From: Clostridiaceae bacterium
GTDB taxonomy: Bacteria > Bacillota > Clostridia > DSM-8532
DNA: 46,304 nt
Direction of reading: 5' to 3'
NCBI GenBank assembly: GCA_012719645.1
Contig: JAAXZX010000012.1
Span: 1-46,304, forward strand
Shown here in pieces: positions 23,583-32,793 of this stretch (positions are counted from its first letter, which is position 1; every line of letters starts with the position of its first letter). A program made the translations under genes and the position numbers. The notes below the pieces were generated by a model. That model was not told where the DNA came from. It made no database searches and saw nothing but the letters and a program-made list of their open reading frames with translations.

Positions 23583-24662
23583 CTATTTGCTTCCTGTCTT
23601 AAGCTTCAGGTAATATACCTTTTCGATGGTAGTTTCCTCACACTCTATCTCCACTGACTCGGTTGTGAACTTGTTCCTGTAAAGCTTTTCGGCCAGCTTG
23701 CCGTATTCTGCCGTTTCCTGGGCCCGGTCAATGCTGGAGATCACATACTCATCCAGGTCTCCCGCGATGGTGATGATCTTGCCTATATTACCAAGGGTCA
23801 TGTGCTGATCCAGGAACGCCTTGACAAAGTTGATCTGGTTCTTCTTCCGTTCCAGGTCGCCTATGCCCCTGAACTTCCCTTTTTCATCATAACCCTGCCT
23901 GAATCGGACAAACCCTTCGGCCTGTTTGCCGTTAAGGTGCTGGAAGCCCTTCTCAAGATCCACGGAAAAATTCTGCAAAGGATCGCTGTACTTCATGCGG
24001 TATGGCACCTCGATATCCACGCCGCCGAAATAGTCCACGATGCGGGCAAAGCTGTCGGGCTTCATATATACAAAATCGTCGATATATACCCCAAAAACCT
24101 CTTCGATGATATCGCAGGTAAAATCAAACTCGGGGTTTTGGAAACGGCCGGTATCCTTCTTGTATTCTATCAGCCTGCCTATGGTATGGGTAGCATTTAT
24201 CTTGAAAATACCCTTTGAGGAGGTATACTTCGGGAATGCCTTCTTAAGTCTTTCCAAAACCTCGTCGCTGTAATCGATGTATATATCCCTTGGGATATTT
24301 ATCAGCCTGACCAGGTTGTTCTCCTCATCGATGCATGCCAGAAGAAGCGTGTCATAATTTGTTCCGTCCGCGTCGCTGCCTATGATGAGCACATTGATGC
24401 TCTCAGGGTCAGCCAGTTGTTTGTAGTATCTCTGGTTCTTCGTAAGCGCAAATGGTTTCTTGGACTCAATACGCCTTTCCTTGATGCTCTTGCTTCCTTC
24501 CACCGGGCTCAGGAACCTTCCTATGAACTCAAAAGCGGATGTCTTCTTCAGTACCAGGAAATAAAGCGCGGCCAGCGCTGCCGCAATAAAAACCATGATC
24601 TCAACGACCAGGATTATCTTCCATATGCTTTTTTTCTTCTTCCTTTTATCTTCAGATGTCAT
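23583..24662 (-). CDS. LytR-CpsA-Psr (LCP) family protein
   Basis: Membrane-anchored phosphotransferase that attaches secondary polymers to peptidoglycan, or a sporulation-related relative. It has 359 residues: a lysine-rich cytoplasmic tail, one membrane segment (residues ~14-38) and an extracellular LCP domain with INVLIIGSDADGTNYDTLLLA, LINIPRDIYIDY and a GKQAEGFVRFRQG segment (usual motif A-x-x-Y-x-R-x-R). The segment has Phe where Tyr is usual. It stands alone. The catalytic Asp and Arg residues appear to be kept. Confidence 0.9.
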   Translation of the reverse strand: MTSEDKRKKKKSIWKIILVVEIMVFIAAALAALYFLVLKKTSAFEFIGRFLSPVEGSKSIKERRIESKKPFALTKNQRYYKQLADPESINVLIIGSDADGTNYDTLLLACIDEENNLVRLINIPRDIYIDYSDEVLERLKKAFPKYTSSKGIFKINATHTIGRLIEYKKDTGRFQNPEFDFTCDIIEEVFGVYIDDFVYMKPDSFARIVDYFGGVDIEVPYRMKYSDPLQNFSVDLEKGFQHLNGKQAEGFVRFRQGYDEKGKFRGIGDLERKKNQINFVKAFLDQHMTLGNIGKIITIAGDLDEYVISSIDRAQETAEYGKLAEKLYRNKFTTESVEIECEETTIEKVYYLKLKTGSK

Positions 24663-24806
24663 TGTCTGTCCATTCCTCTCATGTTACATTCACATTCTTG
24701 CATAAGTCCGTCCGGACTGTCAATCACTGCTTCCGGCCCTGAACGGATTTATAATATTTGTCAATTATTGAGGCTCCGGCGCGGGAAAAGGCATACAGTT
24801 TCCATA

Positions 24807-24836
24807 TTGTTTAATCAATTTTCAGAAAGGTATAAT
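24807..24836 (+). promoter_or_regulatory. Candidate promoter of nifS-nifU
   Basis: TTGTTT (24807-24812), 18-nt spacer and TATAAT (24831-24836). The 145-nt leader to nifS contains an imperfect inverted repeat at 24924-24957 (AATGCA to TGCATT with CGC/GCG inside) and the short palindrome TTAG-N6-CTAA (24901-24914), either of which could be an operator. The rest of 24663-24806 shows nothing recognisable. Confidence 0.55.
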
Positions 24837-24987
24837 ATTCTTTAGAAAGGTTGCACGCAAGTAAAGGCCTGCCGTGGATGCGGGCCTGTTGACTTTTGAA
24901 TTAGGCAGTGCTAACTTTATTGTAATGCAATGCGCGATGTGATATGCGTTATGCATTGAAACGCTGTATGGAAACGGAGAGATTACC

Positions 24988-26184
24988 ATGGAAAAGCCAG
25001 TGATATATTTGGACCATGCGGCCACCACATATGTGAAGCCTGAGGTATTTGAGGCTATGAAGCCCTATTTTATAGAGCAGTACGGCAACGCATCCTCCCT
25101 GTATGATGTTGGGAGAGCCAGCAGGAAGGCAGTGGAGGAAGCCAGGGCTGCGATTGCCAGGTGCATTGGGGCTGCCGAGCCGGGAGAAATCTATTTTACC
25201 GGTTCAGGCACCGAGGCAGACAACTGGGCAATCAAGGGCGCTGTCTACGCGGCGCGTAAAAAGGGCGGAAAGCATATTATAACATCGGCGATAGAGCATC
25301 CGGCCGTAATGGAGACCTGCAAGTTCCTTAAAAAGGAAGGCTTTGATGTGACCTTCCTTCCTGTCGATTCGGAGGGATTTGTAAATCCTGAAGACGTGGA
25401 AAAGGCCATCAGGCCTGATACGGTTATAGTCAGCATCATGTATGCCAACAATGAGATCGGCACCATCCAGCCCATCAAGGCCATCGGCGAGATCACCAGG
25501 AAGCATGGCGTGCTGTTCCATTGCGACGCTGTCCAGGCTGCCGGCACCATTCCCATAGATGTCAGGGACCTGGGTATGGATCTTCTTTCCATATCCAGCC
25601 ACAAGTTCTACGGTCCTAAGGGTGTAGGAGCCCTCTATATCAGGAAGGGCGTACGCCTGGAGAACCTTATCCATGGCGGACACCAGGAAAGAGGCAAACG
25701 CGCCGGCACCGAGAACGTGGCGGGCATCGTGGGCATGGCAAAAGCCCTGGAACTCGCCATAGCAAATATGGAGCAATACACCGATAAGATCAGCAAACTG
25801 AGGGACAAGGCCAGGGATCTTATCCTGAGCAGGATTCCCTATGTAAGGCTCAACGGCCCTGTGGAGAACAGGCTTCCGGGGAATCTCAACCTTTCATTCC
25901 AGTTTATCGAGGGTGAATCCCTCCTGCTCCTGCTGGACATGAAAGGCATAAAGGCCTCCAGCGGTTCGGCCTGCTCATCGGGCTCCCTGGATCCATCCCA
26001 TGTCCTGATGGCTATCGGCCTCACTCACGAGATTGCACACGGTTCCCTGAGGCTGTCCTTCGGTGAGCACAACACGGAAGCAGATGTTGATTACCTGGTG
26101 GATGCCCTTGAGGAGATTGTGGCAAGGCTCAGAAGCATGTCGCCACTCTATGAGGACTTCGTAAAGGCTAACAAGCAGACCTGA
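24988..26184 (+). CDS. nifS: Cysteine desulfurase NifS
   Basis: PLP enzyme that takes sulfur from cysteine for Fe-S cluster assembly. It has 398 residues. The PLP Lys is Lys206 in SISSHKFYGPKG, the catalytic Cys is Cys329 in SSGSACSSGSLDPSHVL, and the HCDAVQAAG cofactor motif is intact. GGAGAG precedes the ATG. It is followed by nifU after 52 nt, and a terminator closes the pair. An IscR-type regulator is not adjacent. Confidence 0.96.
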   Translation: MEKPVIYLDHAATTYVKPEVFEAMKPYFIEQYGNASSLYDVGRASRKAVEEARAAIARCIGAAEPGEIYFTGSGTEADNWAIKGAVYAARKKGGKHIITSAIEHPAVMETCKFLKKEGFDVTFLPVDSEGFVNPEDVEKAIRPDTVIVSIMYANNEIGTIQPIKAIGEITRKHGVLFHCDAVQAAGTIPIDVRDLGMDLLSISSHKFYGPKGVGALYIRKGVRLENLIHGGHQERGKRAGTENVAGIVGMAKALELAIANMEQYTDKISKLRDKARDLILSRIPYVRLNGPVENRLPGNLNLSFQFIEGESLLLLLDMKGIKASSGSACSSGSLDPSHVLMAIGLTHEIAHGSLRLSFGEHNTEADVDYLVDALEEIVARLRSMSPLYEDFVKANKQT

Positions 26185-26236
26185 GAATAATTTATTCGTA
26201 TATTTTTATGTTATTGGACTGAAAGGACTGATATAA

Positions 26237-26692
26237 ATGTATAGTGAAAAAGTAATGGATCATTTTATGAACCCGCGAAATGTAGGCGAGATTGAGGACG
26301 CGGACGGCGTAGGCCAGGTTGGAAACGCAAAATGCGGCGACATCATGAAGATGTACCTTAAGATAGAAGATGGCGTCATAGTGGATGCCAAGTTCAAGAC
26401 CTTTGGCTGCGGAGCGGCGGTTGCAACAAGCAGCATGGCAACCGAGCTCATCAAGGGAAAGACAATCAAGGAAGCCGAAATGATCACCAACAAGGCGGTC
26501 ATGGAGGCGCTGGACGGTCTGCCCCCTGCGAAGGTCCACTGCTCGGTCCTCGCCGAGGAGGCTATTGCTGCAGCCCTCCAGGATTACCGTGCCAGGCACG
26601 GACTTGACAGCGACAGCACTTACGAGGGCTGTTCCGGGTGCTGCGGCGGATGCGGCCGCCTTGACCAGCATGACGAGAACAATGGGGAATGA
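26237..26692 (+). CDS. nifU: NifU-like Fe-S cluster scaffold
   Basis: A 151-residue scaffold on which Fe-S clusters are built from NifS-derived sulfur. The three ligand cysteines are Cys33 (NAKCGD, with Asp35), Cys58 (FGCGAA) and Cys102 (VHCSVL). A C-terminal tail after residue ~125 carries a cysteine/glycine cluster (GCSGCCGGCG), which is an addition to the usual IscU core and seen in clostridial NifU-like proteins. It is the second gene of nifS-nifU. Confidence 0.95.
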   Translation: MYSEKVMDHFMNPRNVGEIEDADGVGQVGNAKCGDIMKMYLKIEDGVIVDAKFKTFGCGAAVATSSMATELIKGKTIKEAEMITNKAVMEALDGLPPAKVHCSVLAEEAIAAALQDYRARHGLDSDSTYEGCSGCCGGCGRLDQHDENNGE

Positions 26693-26771
26693 ACCGGAAA
26701 CTGCCTTGCGCTGTGCAGGTAAAACAGATATCTGATTTGGCGGATCAGCAAGGTTTGCTGAAACAGAAGCG

Positions 26772-26812
26772 GGGCCAGGGGAATATGATAATACGAACCT
26801 GGCCCTTTGTTT
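26772..26812 (+). terminator. Intrinsic terminator of nifS-nifU
   Basis: The 8-bp stem GGGCCAGG / CCTGGCCC with an 18-nt loop is followed by TTTGTTT. It lies 80 nt past the nifU stop. Confidence 0.7.
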
Positions 26813-26834
26813 CCCGCCGATGGGTGATCAGGGT

Positions 26835-27434
26835 ATGAGATGCTTTTTTGCGATTGAGTTCGATGAAGAAACCCGGCAGGTTCTGACCGGTATCCAGAAC
26901 GCTTTGCGCGGCAGCGGAATAAGCGGGAATTACACCCGCCCTCCTAACTTCCACCTCACCCTGAAGTTCCTGGGCGAGATAAGCCCGTCCATGCTTCCGA
27001 GGCTGGAACGGGTCATGGGAAAAGTTGCATCAAAGCACGATTCCTTTGTTTTAGAACTTGGGGAACTGGGTAAATTTAGCAAGGGGAAACGGCCTGTAAT
27101 CTGGTGTGGTCTGAAAACCAGCAAACCCCTGCTGGATCTGCAGAAAGACCTTGTTGAGGAACTGGCGGCAGAATTCAGCCAGTTCTCCGGATATGAAAGG
27201 TACGCTCCACATATAACCCTTATAAGAGAGGCAGCTTTTGAGGGTCCTTCCCGGGGCATGAAGGCCGATGGACGCACCGCGGCGGAGGGAGCCCTTTTGG
27301 ACAATTTGCTGGGTAAAGTACAGAAACCCGACCACAGTATAACGGTAAGGGGCATTTCGCTGATGGAGAGCACACGCGTGGATGGAAGGCTGGTCTATCT
27401 TCGGAAGCTGTTCCTTGCTTTAAGAGATCAATAG
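26835..27434 (+). CDS. thpR: RNA 2',3'-cyclic phosphodiesterase (2H family)
   Basis: Opens 2',3'-cyclic phosphates on RNA ends. The 199 residues contain the two H-x-T-x motifs of the 2H fold: HLTL near residue 40 and HITL near residue 125. The N-terminal RCFFAIEF is typical. ATG 26835 is preferred because the family N-terminus begins there; ATG 26820 is in frame but has no Shine-Dalgarno. It is followed by ytvI after 30 nt, possibly co-transcribed. Confidence 0.93.
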   Translation: MRCFFAIEFDEETRQVLTGIQNALRGSGISGNYTRPPNFHLTLKFLGEISPSMLPRLERVMGKVASKHDSFVLELGELGKFSKGKRPVIWCGLKTSKPLLDLQKDLVEELAAEFSQFSGYERYAPHITLIREAAFEGPSRGMKADGRTAAEGALLDNLLGKVQKPDHSITVRGISLMESTRVDGRLVYLRKLFLALRDQ

Positions 27435-27464
27435 CCAATATAACCGGTTTTCTGGAGGTTTGGC

Positions 27465-28625
27465 ATGCCGGAAACCCTAAAAAAGACAATATTCTCTTTA
27501 ATCAAAATACTCCTGGTTGCCCTGGGTGTATTTGTACTATTCAAAATCGGGCGTTACTTTATACCCTTTATCATCGCTTTCGTCTTTTCTTCTCTCATCG
27601 AGCCTGTTGTTAAGTTTATTGAAACCAAGCTGCGCATATCGAGAAAGATCGGGTCTGTATTCTCGATACTGGTTGTCCTCGGCGCCATCCTTACCGTACT
27701 TGGGCTTTTAATTGCGCGGCTTGTCAAGGAAATCATAAATGTGTACAACAGCCTGAATCTGACGTTTGACGGCATTGCCGCCTTTATTGACAGAATCATA
27801 GAGGAGGCAAGCAACTTATTCCTGAAGCTTCCGACGCAGGTCTCCGACGGGATAACCAACGCCATCAACAATATCTCCAGCAATCTGGAGAATTTGCTCA
27901 AGCCTGTTGTCGATCTGGCTACCGGAACCGTGAAGTTTGCCTTTTCGCTGCCCCAGGCCCTGATCTTCCTGCTTGTAACTATCCTGGCGACTTATTTCAT
28001 GTCCAGCGACAAGGAGAGGATAGTCAACTTTCTTGATTCCCAGATTCCCTCCGAATGGCTGCGGAACACCAGGAATGTTCTGAATAATGTATTTGCGGCG
28101 CTGTTCGGATGGCTCAGGGCACAGCTCATACTGATGTCGGTTACCTTCAGCGAGGTTTTGATAGGGTTTTTGATCATTGGCATTCAAAACGCCCTCCTGT
28201 TGGCGCTTATAATCGCGCTGGTTGATGCCCTGCCTATTCTGGGAACAGGGTCCATATTGGTGCCATGGGCTTTCATCGATCTGGTGTTTCTTGGGAATAC
28301 CAGGGAGGGACTATCGCTGGCCCTGCTGTGGCTGATAACACTGTTTGTCCGCCAGTTGATCGAGCCCAAGGTAGTAGGGAACCAGATAGGCATCCATCCG
28401 TTGTTTACGCTGTTCGGCATGTACCTTGGCCTTCAGTTTATCGGGGTCTTCGGATTGTTTTTGGGCCCCATCTGCGTTGTCATTATAAAGCATACCCTGG
28501 AAGGAATCATGAAGACCGGCAGCTTCAAGGGTTGGTTTGAGAAGAACTTCAGGGGCAAGGATCCATCGTCGCAGGAAAAAGAGCATGATGGCGCCACGGA
28601 AGAGGATTTGCCCGAACCGCCATAA
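27465..28625 (+). CDS. ytvI: AI-2E family transporter, sporulation membrane protein YtvI-like
   Basis: A 386-residue membrane protein of the AI-2 exporter superfamily with about eight membrane helices. The conserved block DALPILGTGSILVPWA and the segment RQLIEPKVVGNQIGIHPL fit the YtvI group, which is expressed during sporulation in Bacillus. The C-terminal ~30 residues are charged and cytoplasmic. Its stop codon abuts a palindromic repeat that can act as a terminator. The transported substrate is unknown. Confidence 0.85.
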   Translation: MPETLKKTIFSLIKILLVALGVFVLFKIGRYFIPFIIAFVFSSLIEPVVKFIETKLRISRKIGSVFSILVVLGAILTVLGLLIARLVKEIINVYNSLNLTFDGIAAFIDRIIEEASNLFLKLPTQVSDGITNAINNISSNLENLLKPVVDLATGTVKFAFSLPQALIFLLVTILATYFMSSDKERIVNFLDSQIPSEWLRNTRNVLNNVFAALFGWLRAQLILMSVTFSEVLIGFLIIGIQNALLLALIIALVDALPILGTGSILVPWAFIDLVFLGNTREGLSLALLWLITLFVRQLIEPKVVGNQIGIHPLFTLFGMYLGLQFIGVFGLFLGPICVVIIKHTLEGIMKTGSFKGWFEKNFRGKDPSSQEKEHDGATEEDLPEPP

Positions 28626-28711
28626 AAGCCACGGGGACAGTCCCCATGGCTTTAATCGTACCCAAAGCTCACACCGTCAGGGGGTCACCCCAAAAATCCC
28701 CCTGGCTTTCC
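28625..28711. repeat. Palindromic GGGGACGGT repeat, locus C
   Basis: The first unit (28625-28653) is a near-perfect hairpin, AAAGCCACGGGGAC against TCCCCATGGCTTT, beginning at the last base of the ytvI stop codon. A diverged second unit (28678-28711) has the arms CAGGGGG / CCCCCTG. The first unit followed by TTTAATCG may terminate ytvI transcription. Confidence 0.8.
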
Positions 28712-28743
28712 TTGGCCTCCTCCTGGCCTTCTGACCTTCCGGG

Positions 28744-29166
28744 TTATTTATTCGTATCGGTCTCATCAACGATGTTTATTGGGGCGTTGTTTTTGTTATC
28801 TATAATAGTTGGCATGGTATCAGGATTTCTTTCAATGTATACAGGTCCTTCCGCGCTGCTGTCGAATACTTCTGTCACCTTGTTCTGTTCGATCTCCTGG
28901 CGCACCGCTTCCTTGCCTTTATCCTTAACGGTTATGATTATCGGAACGGCAATTACCAGGACTATACAGGCAAAAACCAGGAGCACCGCAGGTAAGAAGT
29001 CAATTACTTCATATACCGACAGGATAATAAGAATTAATGAAATAAAGAACGCTATAATGACTAATACATTGTAAAACTTACTTGCCTGTTCGGATAATGT
29101 AATACGGGAACTGACATGCTTTTTTTTGCCAATGAATTTTTGATACTCGAAAACTGTTTTTTTCAT
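28744..29166 (-). CDS. Hypothetical membrane protein with two helices
   Basis: Not recognised. The 140 residues comprise a basic N-terminal region (~30 residues), two hydrophobic segments (about residues 33-52 and 58-78, AVLLVFACIVLVIAVPIII) and an acidic soluble C-terminal tail. GGAGG lies 11 nt before the ATG. It is enclosed by two palindromic repeat loci (C and D). Third-position composition is more AT-rich than in its neighbours, so recent acquisition is possible. Confidence 0.6.
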   Translation of the reverse strand: MKKTVFEYQKFIGKKKHVSSRITLSEQASKFYNVLVIIAFFISLILIILSVYEVIDFLPAVLLVFACIVLVIAVPIIITVKDKGKEAVRQEIEQNKVTEVFDSSAEGPVYIERNPDTMPTIIDNKNNAPINIVDETDTNK

Positions 29167-29250
29167 GCAGCACTAAACCTCCAAACCACATGGCTAATCC
29201 TGCTGTAAATATTCTACCTATCTTCCACCTTTAGGACAAGAAGAAAAAGC

Positions 29251-29278
29251 AAAGCCACGGGGACTGTCCCCGCGGCTC
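29251..29278. repeat. Palindromic GGGGACGGT repeat, locus D
   Basis: One unit, AAAGCCACGGGGAC / GTCCCCGCGGCT. It overlaps the sigK stop codon region by two bases (the sigK stop is at 29277-29279, minus), so it lies directly downstream of sigK. Confidence 0.8.
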
Positions 29279-29972
29279 ACTTTAGGCCTTCGTGGAGCTT
29301 GATCAGGGCCTTTTTTTCGATGCGGGACACGTAAGAACGCGAGATGCCGAGGCTTTCCGCCACCTCGCGCTGGGTTTTCCCGCAGCCGCCGCAAAGGCCG
29401 TACCGGAGGCGGATTATTATCTGTTCCCGGCCTTCGAGGGCCGAGCGGATAAGCCGGTAGAGCTTCTTGATTCTCTGTTTCAGGTCAACCTTCTCATCCA
29501 CTCCCTCATCCTCGCAGCCAAGAATATCTATGAGGGAAATCTCGTTGCCCTCCTTGTCGGTGCCAAGTGGTTCATTAAGGGATACTTCGTTCTGGAGTTT
29601 CTTGGATGCCCGAAGGTACATCAGGATTTCGTTCTCTATGCAGCGAGCGGCATACGTGGCAAGCCGGATCCCTTTTTCCGGATCATAGCTGGAAACGGCC
29701 TTTATAAGTCCTATAGTTCCGATTGAGATTAAATCGTCCGAATCGGCTGAGCTTACCGAATATTTCCTCGCCACATGAGCGACAAGTCTGAGGTTGTGTT
29801 CTATAAGGAGGTTCCTGGCGTCTTCATCACCTTTCCTGCAGGCGTTGACAAGGCGCAGTTCATCCTCTGCGGAAAGGGGCTGGGGAAAGGATTGCGGGCC
29901 AGTGATGAAGCCGACGAAAAGATGCCGCGACAGCAGTCCGGAGTATAATGTCCGCAAAGGGGCAGGAAGCAT
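29277..29972 (-). CDS. sigK: Sporulation RNA polymerase sigma factor SigK
   Basis: A 231-residue sigma-70 factor. Region 2 has NLRLVAHVARKYS and the DDLISIGTIGLIKAVSSYDPEKG core; region 4 has the QREVAESLGISRSYVSRIEKKA helix-turn-helix. The N-terminal FITGPQSFPQPLS is typical of SigK with only a short pro-like region (~25 residues, LRTLYSGLLSRHLFVG). The frame is intact, not split by a skin-type element. ATG 29972 has GAGG 8 nt upstream; the longer frame to 29999 has none. It drives late mother-cell genes in spore formation. Confidence 0.92.
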   Translation of the reverse strand: MLPAPLRTLYSGLLSRHLFVGFITGPQSFPQPLSAEDELRLVNACRKGDEDARNLLIEHNLRLVAHVARKYSVSSADSDDLISIGTIGLIKAVSSYDPEKGIRLATYAARCIENEILMYLRASKKLQNEVSLNEPLGTDKEGNEISLIDILGCEDEGVDEKVDLKQRIKKLYRLIRSALEGREQIIIRLRYGLCGGCGKTQREVAESLGISRSYVSRIEKKALIKLHEGLK

Positions 29973-30269
29973 CTGATAAACCTCATAACAGTGTCGCAAG
30001 TATAATATATGCGTTGGACCGGTGACTTGACACAGATATTTTTCTCCGTTCGGATATCTGCAAGTCCAGTTTTTCCGGGTTGCACGACAGGGATGGTTTG
30101 TCCGGTGCTTCCCGGGACGGGCAGAAACTGGCGATATCTTGATTTTTTTGTTCAGAAGCAGTATTCTTTTAGTATAAAGCGAAACTCTTCGAAACAGATT
30201 TTACCTATATATGAATATGCGCCTGAAAGTAGATTATTCTCAGGTTGCAATTTTTGTCCGAGGTGGATT

Positions 30270-31151
30270 ATGAACGATCTGATCAACACAATAAAGGAAG
30301 GTTATCCATCATTCAGCAAGGGACAGAAGCTCATAGCCTCCTATATTATCGAGCATTACGACAAGGCGGCTTTCATGACAGCGGCAAGACTTGGCAACGA
30401 GGTTGGCGTCAGCGAATCCACCGTGGTGCGTTTTGCAACCGAACTGGGTTTCGACGGCTATCCCAGGCTCCAAAAGGCTCTCAGGGAGATCATAAAGAGC
30501 AAGCTCACTTCCGCCCAGCGGCTTGAGGTGTCTTCCAGCCATATCGACGTGAACAATGTGATGAAAAGCGTAATACAGTCGGATATAAACAAGCTCAGGG
30601 CAACCCTGGAGGAAGTTGACGAAGAGAGCTTCAACGCAGCAGTTGACGCGATACTCCATGCCCACAGGATCTATATCCTGGGGGTAAGAAGTTCTGCCGC
30701 CCTTGCCAGCTTTTTGGGTTTTTATCTCAACCTTATTTTTGAAAACGTCAGACTTGTGCATACTACCAGTGTCAGCGAGATGTTCGAGCAGATCGTCAAT
30801 GCCAGGACTGGCGACGTGGTAATAGGGATCAGCTTCCCGCGCTATTCCAGGAGGACCTCCAAGGCCCTGGAGTTTGTAAGCAAACAGGGCGCCACGGTTG
30901 TCGCCATAACCGACAACTACGCCTCGCCGATAGCGAAATATGCCGATTACACCCTATTTGCGAGAAGCGACATGGTTTCCTTTGTTGACTCGCTTGTGGC
31001 GCCGTTGAGCCTGATTAACGCCCTGATCGTTGCCATAGGGCTTAAGCGGAAAGAACAGATCCATGCCACGCTGGAGAAGCTGGAAACGATATGGGAAGAA
31101 TACCAGATCTATGAAAGCGACGATCTCAGCACTGCGTTGAACCGCGATTAA
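30270..31151 (+). CDS. MurR/RpiR-family transcriptional regulator
   Basis: A 293-residue regulator: N-terminal RpiR helix-turn-helix (residues ~20-75, ARLGNEVGVSESTVVRFATELGFDGYPRLQ) and C-terminal SIS domain (~125-260, IYILGVRSSAALASFLG, GDVVIGISFPRYSRRT) that senses phosphosugars. ATG 30270 has GAGGTGG upstream; the long in-frame extension to 30009 is rejected. The divergent region to sigK (29973-30269) has a possible TATAAA near 30174 and a CAGATAT/ATATCTG inverted repeat (30033-30061), but no clear promoter. It is 18 nt before the HI0933-type gene. Its effector cannot be read from the sequence. Confidence 0.9.
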   Translation: MNDLINTIKEGYPSFSKGQKLIASYIIEHYDKAAFMTAARLGNEVGVSESTVVRFATELGFDGYPRLQKALREIIKSKLTSAQRLEVSSSHIDVNNVMKSVIQSDINKLRATLEEVDEESFNAAVDAILHAHRIYILGVRSSAALASFLGFYLNLIFENVRLVHTTSVSEMFEQIVNARTGDVVIGISFPRYSRRTSKALEFVSKQGATVVAITDNYASPIAKYADYTLFARSDMVSFVDSLVAPLSLINALIVAIGLKRKEQIHATLEKLETIWEEYQIYESDDLSTALNRD

Positions 31152-31169
31152 CAGCCGGAGGTACATGGT

Positions 31170-32402
31170 TTGGGCAAAAAGCGTGTAGGCATAATAGGCG
31201 CAGGCCCTGCCGGGCTGATGGCCGCCGGACGGGCAGCCGGGCTGGGGCATACTGTAATCGTATTCGAGAAAAACAAGCGAGCCTGCCGAAAACTCATGAT
31301 AACGGGCAAGGGCAGATGCAACATCACCAATGCCTGCCCGGAAGATGAGCTGATCAAAAACATTCCTGGGAACGGCAGGTTTCTTTATTCCTCGTTAAGC
31401 CGCTTTTCCAATCATGACATCATGGCATTTTTCAGCGACCTCGGCGTTAGGCTCAAGACCGAAAGGGGAAACAGGGTTTTCCCCGAATCGGACAAATCTT
31501 CCGATATATGCGATGCCCTGATCGATTTTGCGGTTAAGAACCGCGCTGTCATCAGGTACAATTCCCGGGTCAGCGAAATCCTTACCGAAGAGGGCCGGGT
31601 TAAAGGCCTTGTCCTGGACAGCGGGGAATCATTCGAACTGGATGCGGTGGTGGTGGCCACGGGCGGCCTGTCCTACCCGGCTACCGGATCTACCGGAGAC
31701 GGTTACAGGATGGCGCAGGTGTTGGGGCACACTGTCACAGAACTCAGACCCTCCCTGGTACCGCTGGAAACCGTTGAAACCTGGGTGAGCGAGGTCAGCG
31801 GACTGACCCTTAAGAATATTGTGCTCACCGTGTACGATCCAAGCGGGAAAAAGGTCTTTGAGGAACTGGGGGAGATGCTGTTCACCCACTTTGGGGTATC
31901 AGGCCCCCTGGTCTTAAGCGCAAGCCGGCACATCCTGGATAGCGGTTTTGCCGGGTCCGTCCTGGTTATCGACATGAAGCCCGCCCTGACTGAGGAAGTC
32001 CTTTACAGACGCATACAGAGGGATTTCGAGAAGTTTTCAAGGAAGCAGCTTTCCAACGCCCTCCATGAACTCCTTCCAAAAAGCTTCATCCCGGTGTTTA
32101 TCCAGCTTTTGGAGATACCTCCCGAAAAACCAGTTAACCAGATTACCCGCCAGGAGCGGCAGAGGATGGTCTCCCTGCTTAAAGGGATCCGGCTTACGGT
32201 ATCAAGGTCAAGACCAATAGCGGAGGCCATCGTGACGACGGGCGGAATCAAAATCGGCGAGATCGATCCTAAAACCATGGAATCAAAACTCGTCAATGGG
32301 CTGTATTTTGCCGGGGAGATCATTGATGTGGACGCATATACGGGCGGATTCAACCTGACCATTGCCCTGTCCACGGGCTATGCGGCGGGAAGCAGCGTGT
32401 AG
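31170..32402 (+). CDS. HI0933/YhiN-family flavoprotein (NAD(P)/FAD-dependent oxidoreductase)
   Basis: A 410-residue flavoprotein with the N-terminal FAD motif VGIIGAGPAGLMAA, the family mark GKGRCNITN near residue 47, VVVATGGLSYPATGSTGDGY near 165 and the C-terminal FAD segment GLYFAGEIIDVDAYTGGFN. The biochemical role of this family is not established. The start is TTG 31170 with GGAGG 7 nt upstream. It follows the RpiR-type regulator by 18 nt. It is followed by the degenerate repeat array at 32408. Confidence 0.92.
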   Translation: MGKKRVGIIGAGPAGLMAAGRAAGLGHTVIVFEKNKRACRKLMITGKGRCNITNACPEDELIKNIPGNGRFLYSSLSRFSNHDIMAFFSDLGVRLKTERGNRVFPESDKSSDICDALIDFAVKNRAVIRYNSRVSEILTEEGRVKGLVLDSGESFELDAVVVATGGLSYPATGSTGDGYRMAQVLGHTVTELRPSLVPLETVETWVSEVSGLTLKNIVLTVYDPSGKKVFEELGEMLFTHFGVSGPLVLSASRHILDSGFAGSVLVIDMKPALTEEVLYRRIQRDFEKFSRKQLSNALHELLPKSFIPVFIQLLEIPPEKPVNQITRQERQRMVSLLKGIRLTVSRSRPIAEAIVTTGGIKIGEIDPKTMESKLVNGLYFAGEIIDVDAYTGGFNLTIALSTGYAAGSSV

Positions 32403-32407
32403 CCTTT

Positions 32408-32739
32408 GTTATACTGCCGGATGCGGCATATAATCTTAGTCAGCACTGCCAGAATCGCATACAGCCCAAACCATACGCCGAAAGCAGCATACAGCTTCAA
32501 GTATACCGCCTGAAGCTGCATGTAACCTGGACCATACTGCCAGAATCGGTATACATCCAATAACATACCTCCTAAAGCAGAATACAGCTTCAACCATACT
32601 GCCGGAAGAAGCACATAACCTCAACATACTCCGAATCAGCATACAGCTTCAATCCTATCGCCGGAAATAATCCCATAACCTAAAACATACTGCCGAAGCA
32701 TATACAGCCTGAACCTCCTGCACTCAGCCGGAAATCGAA
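32408..32739. repeat. Degenerate ~30-bp tandem repeat array (about 11 units)
   Basis: The stretch between the HI0933-type gene and the next gene is made of about eleven head-to-tail units of 27-33 bp. Each has a first block like ACCATACTGCCGGAA and a second block like CAGCATACAGCTTCA. Unit starts are near 32408, 32439, 32469, 32500, 32530, 32560, 32593, 32624, 32652, 32684 and 32713. Units are well diverged, with small insertions and deletions. No conserved repeat alternates with a unique spacer, so it is not CRISPR. Confidence 0.75.
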
Positions 32740-32793
32740 TTAACCAGCCCGGCAATGGAAAGAATATCGATATCCATGGATTCAGGTGGTTAT

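Noticed and set aside
29277-29972. SigK interrupted by a skin-type element
   Set aside because: The frame is continuous from region 2 to region 4 with no insertion.
32408-32739. CRISPR array
   Set aside because: Units follow each other directly and all vary; there is no constant repeat with unrelated spacers of equal size, and no cas gene is near.
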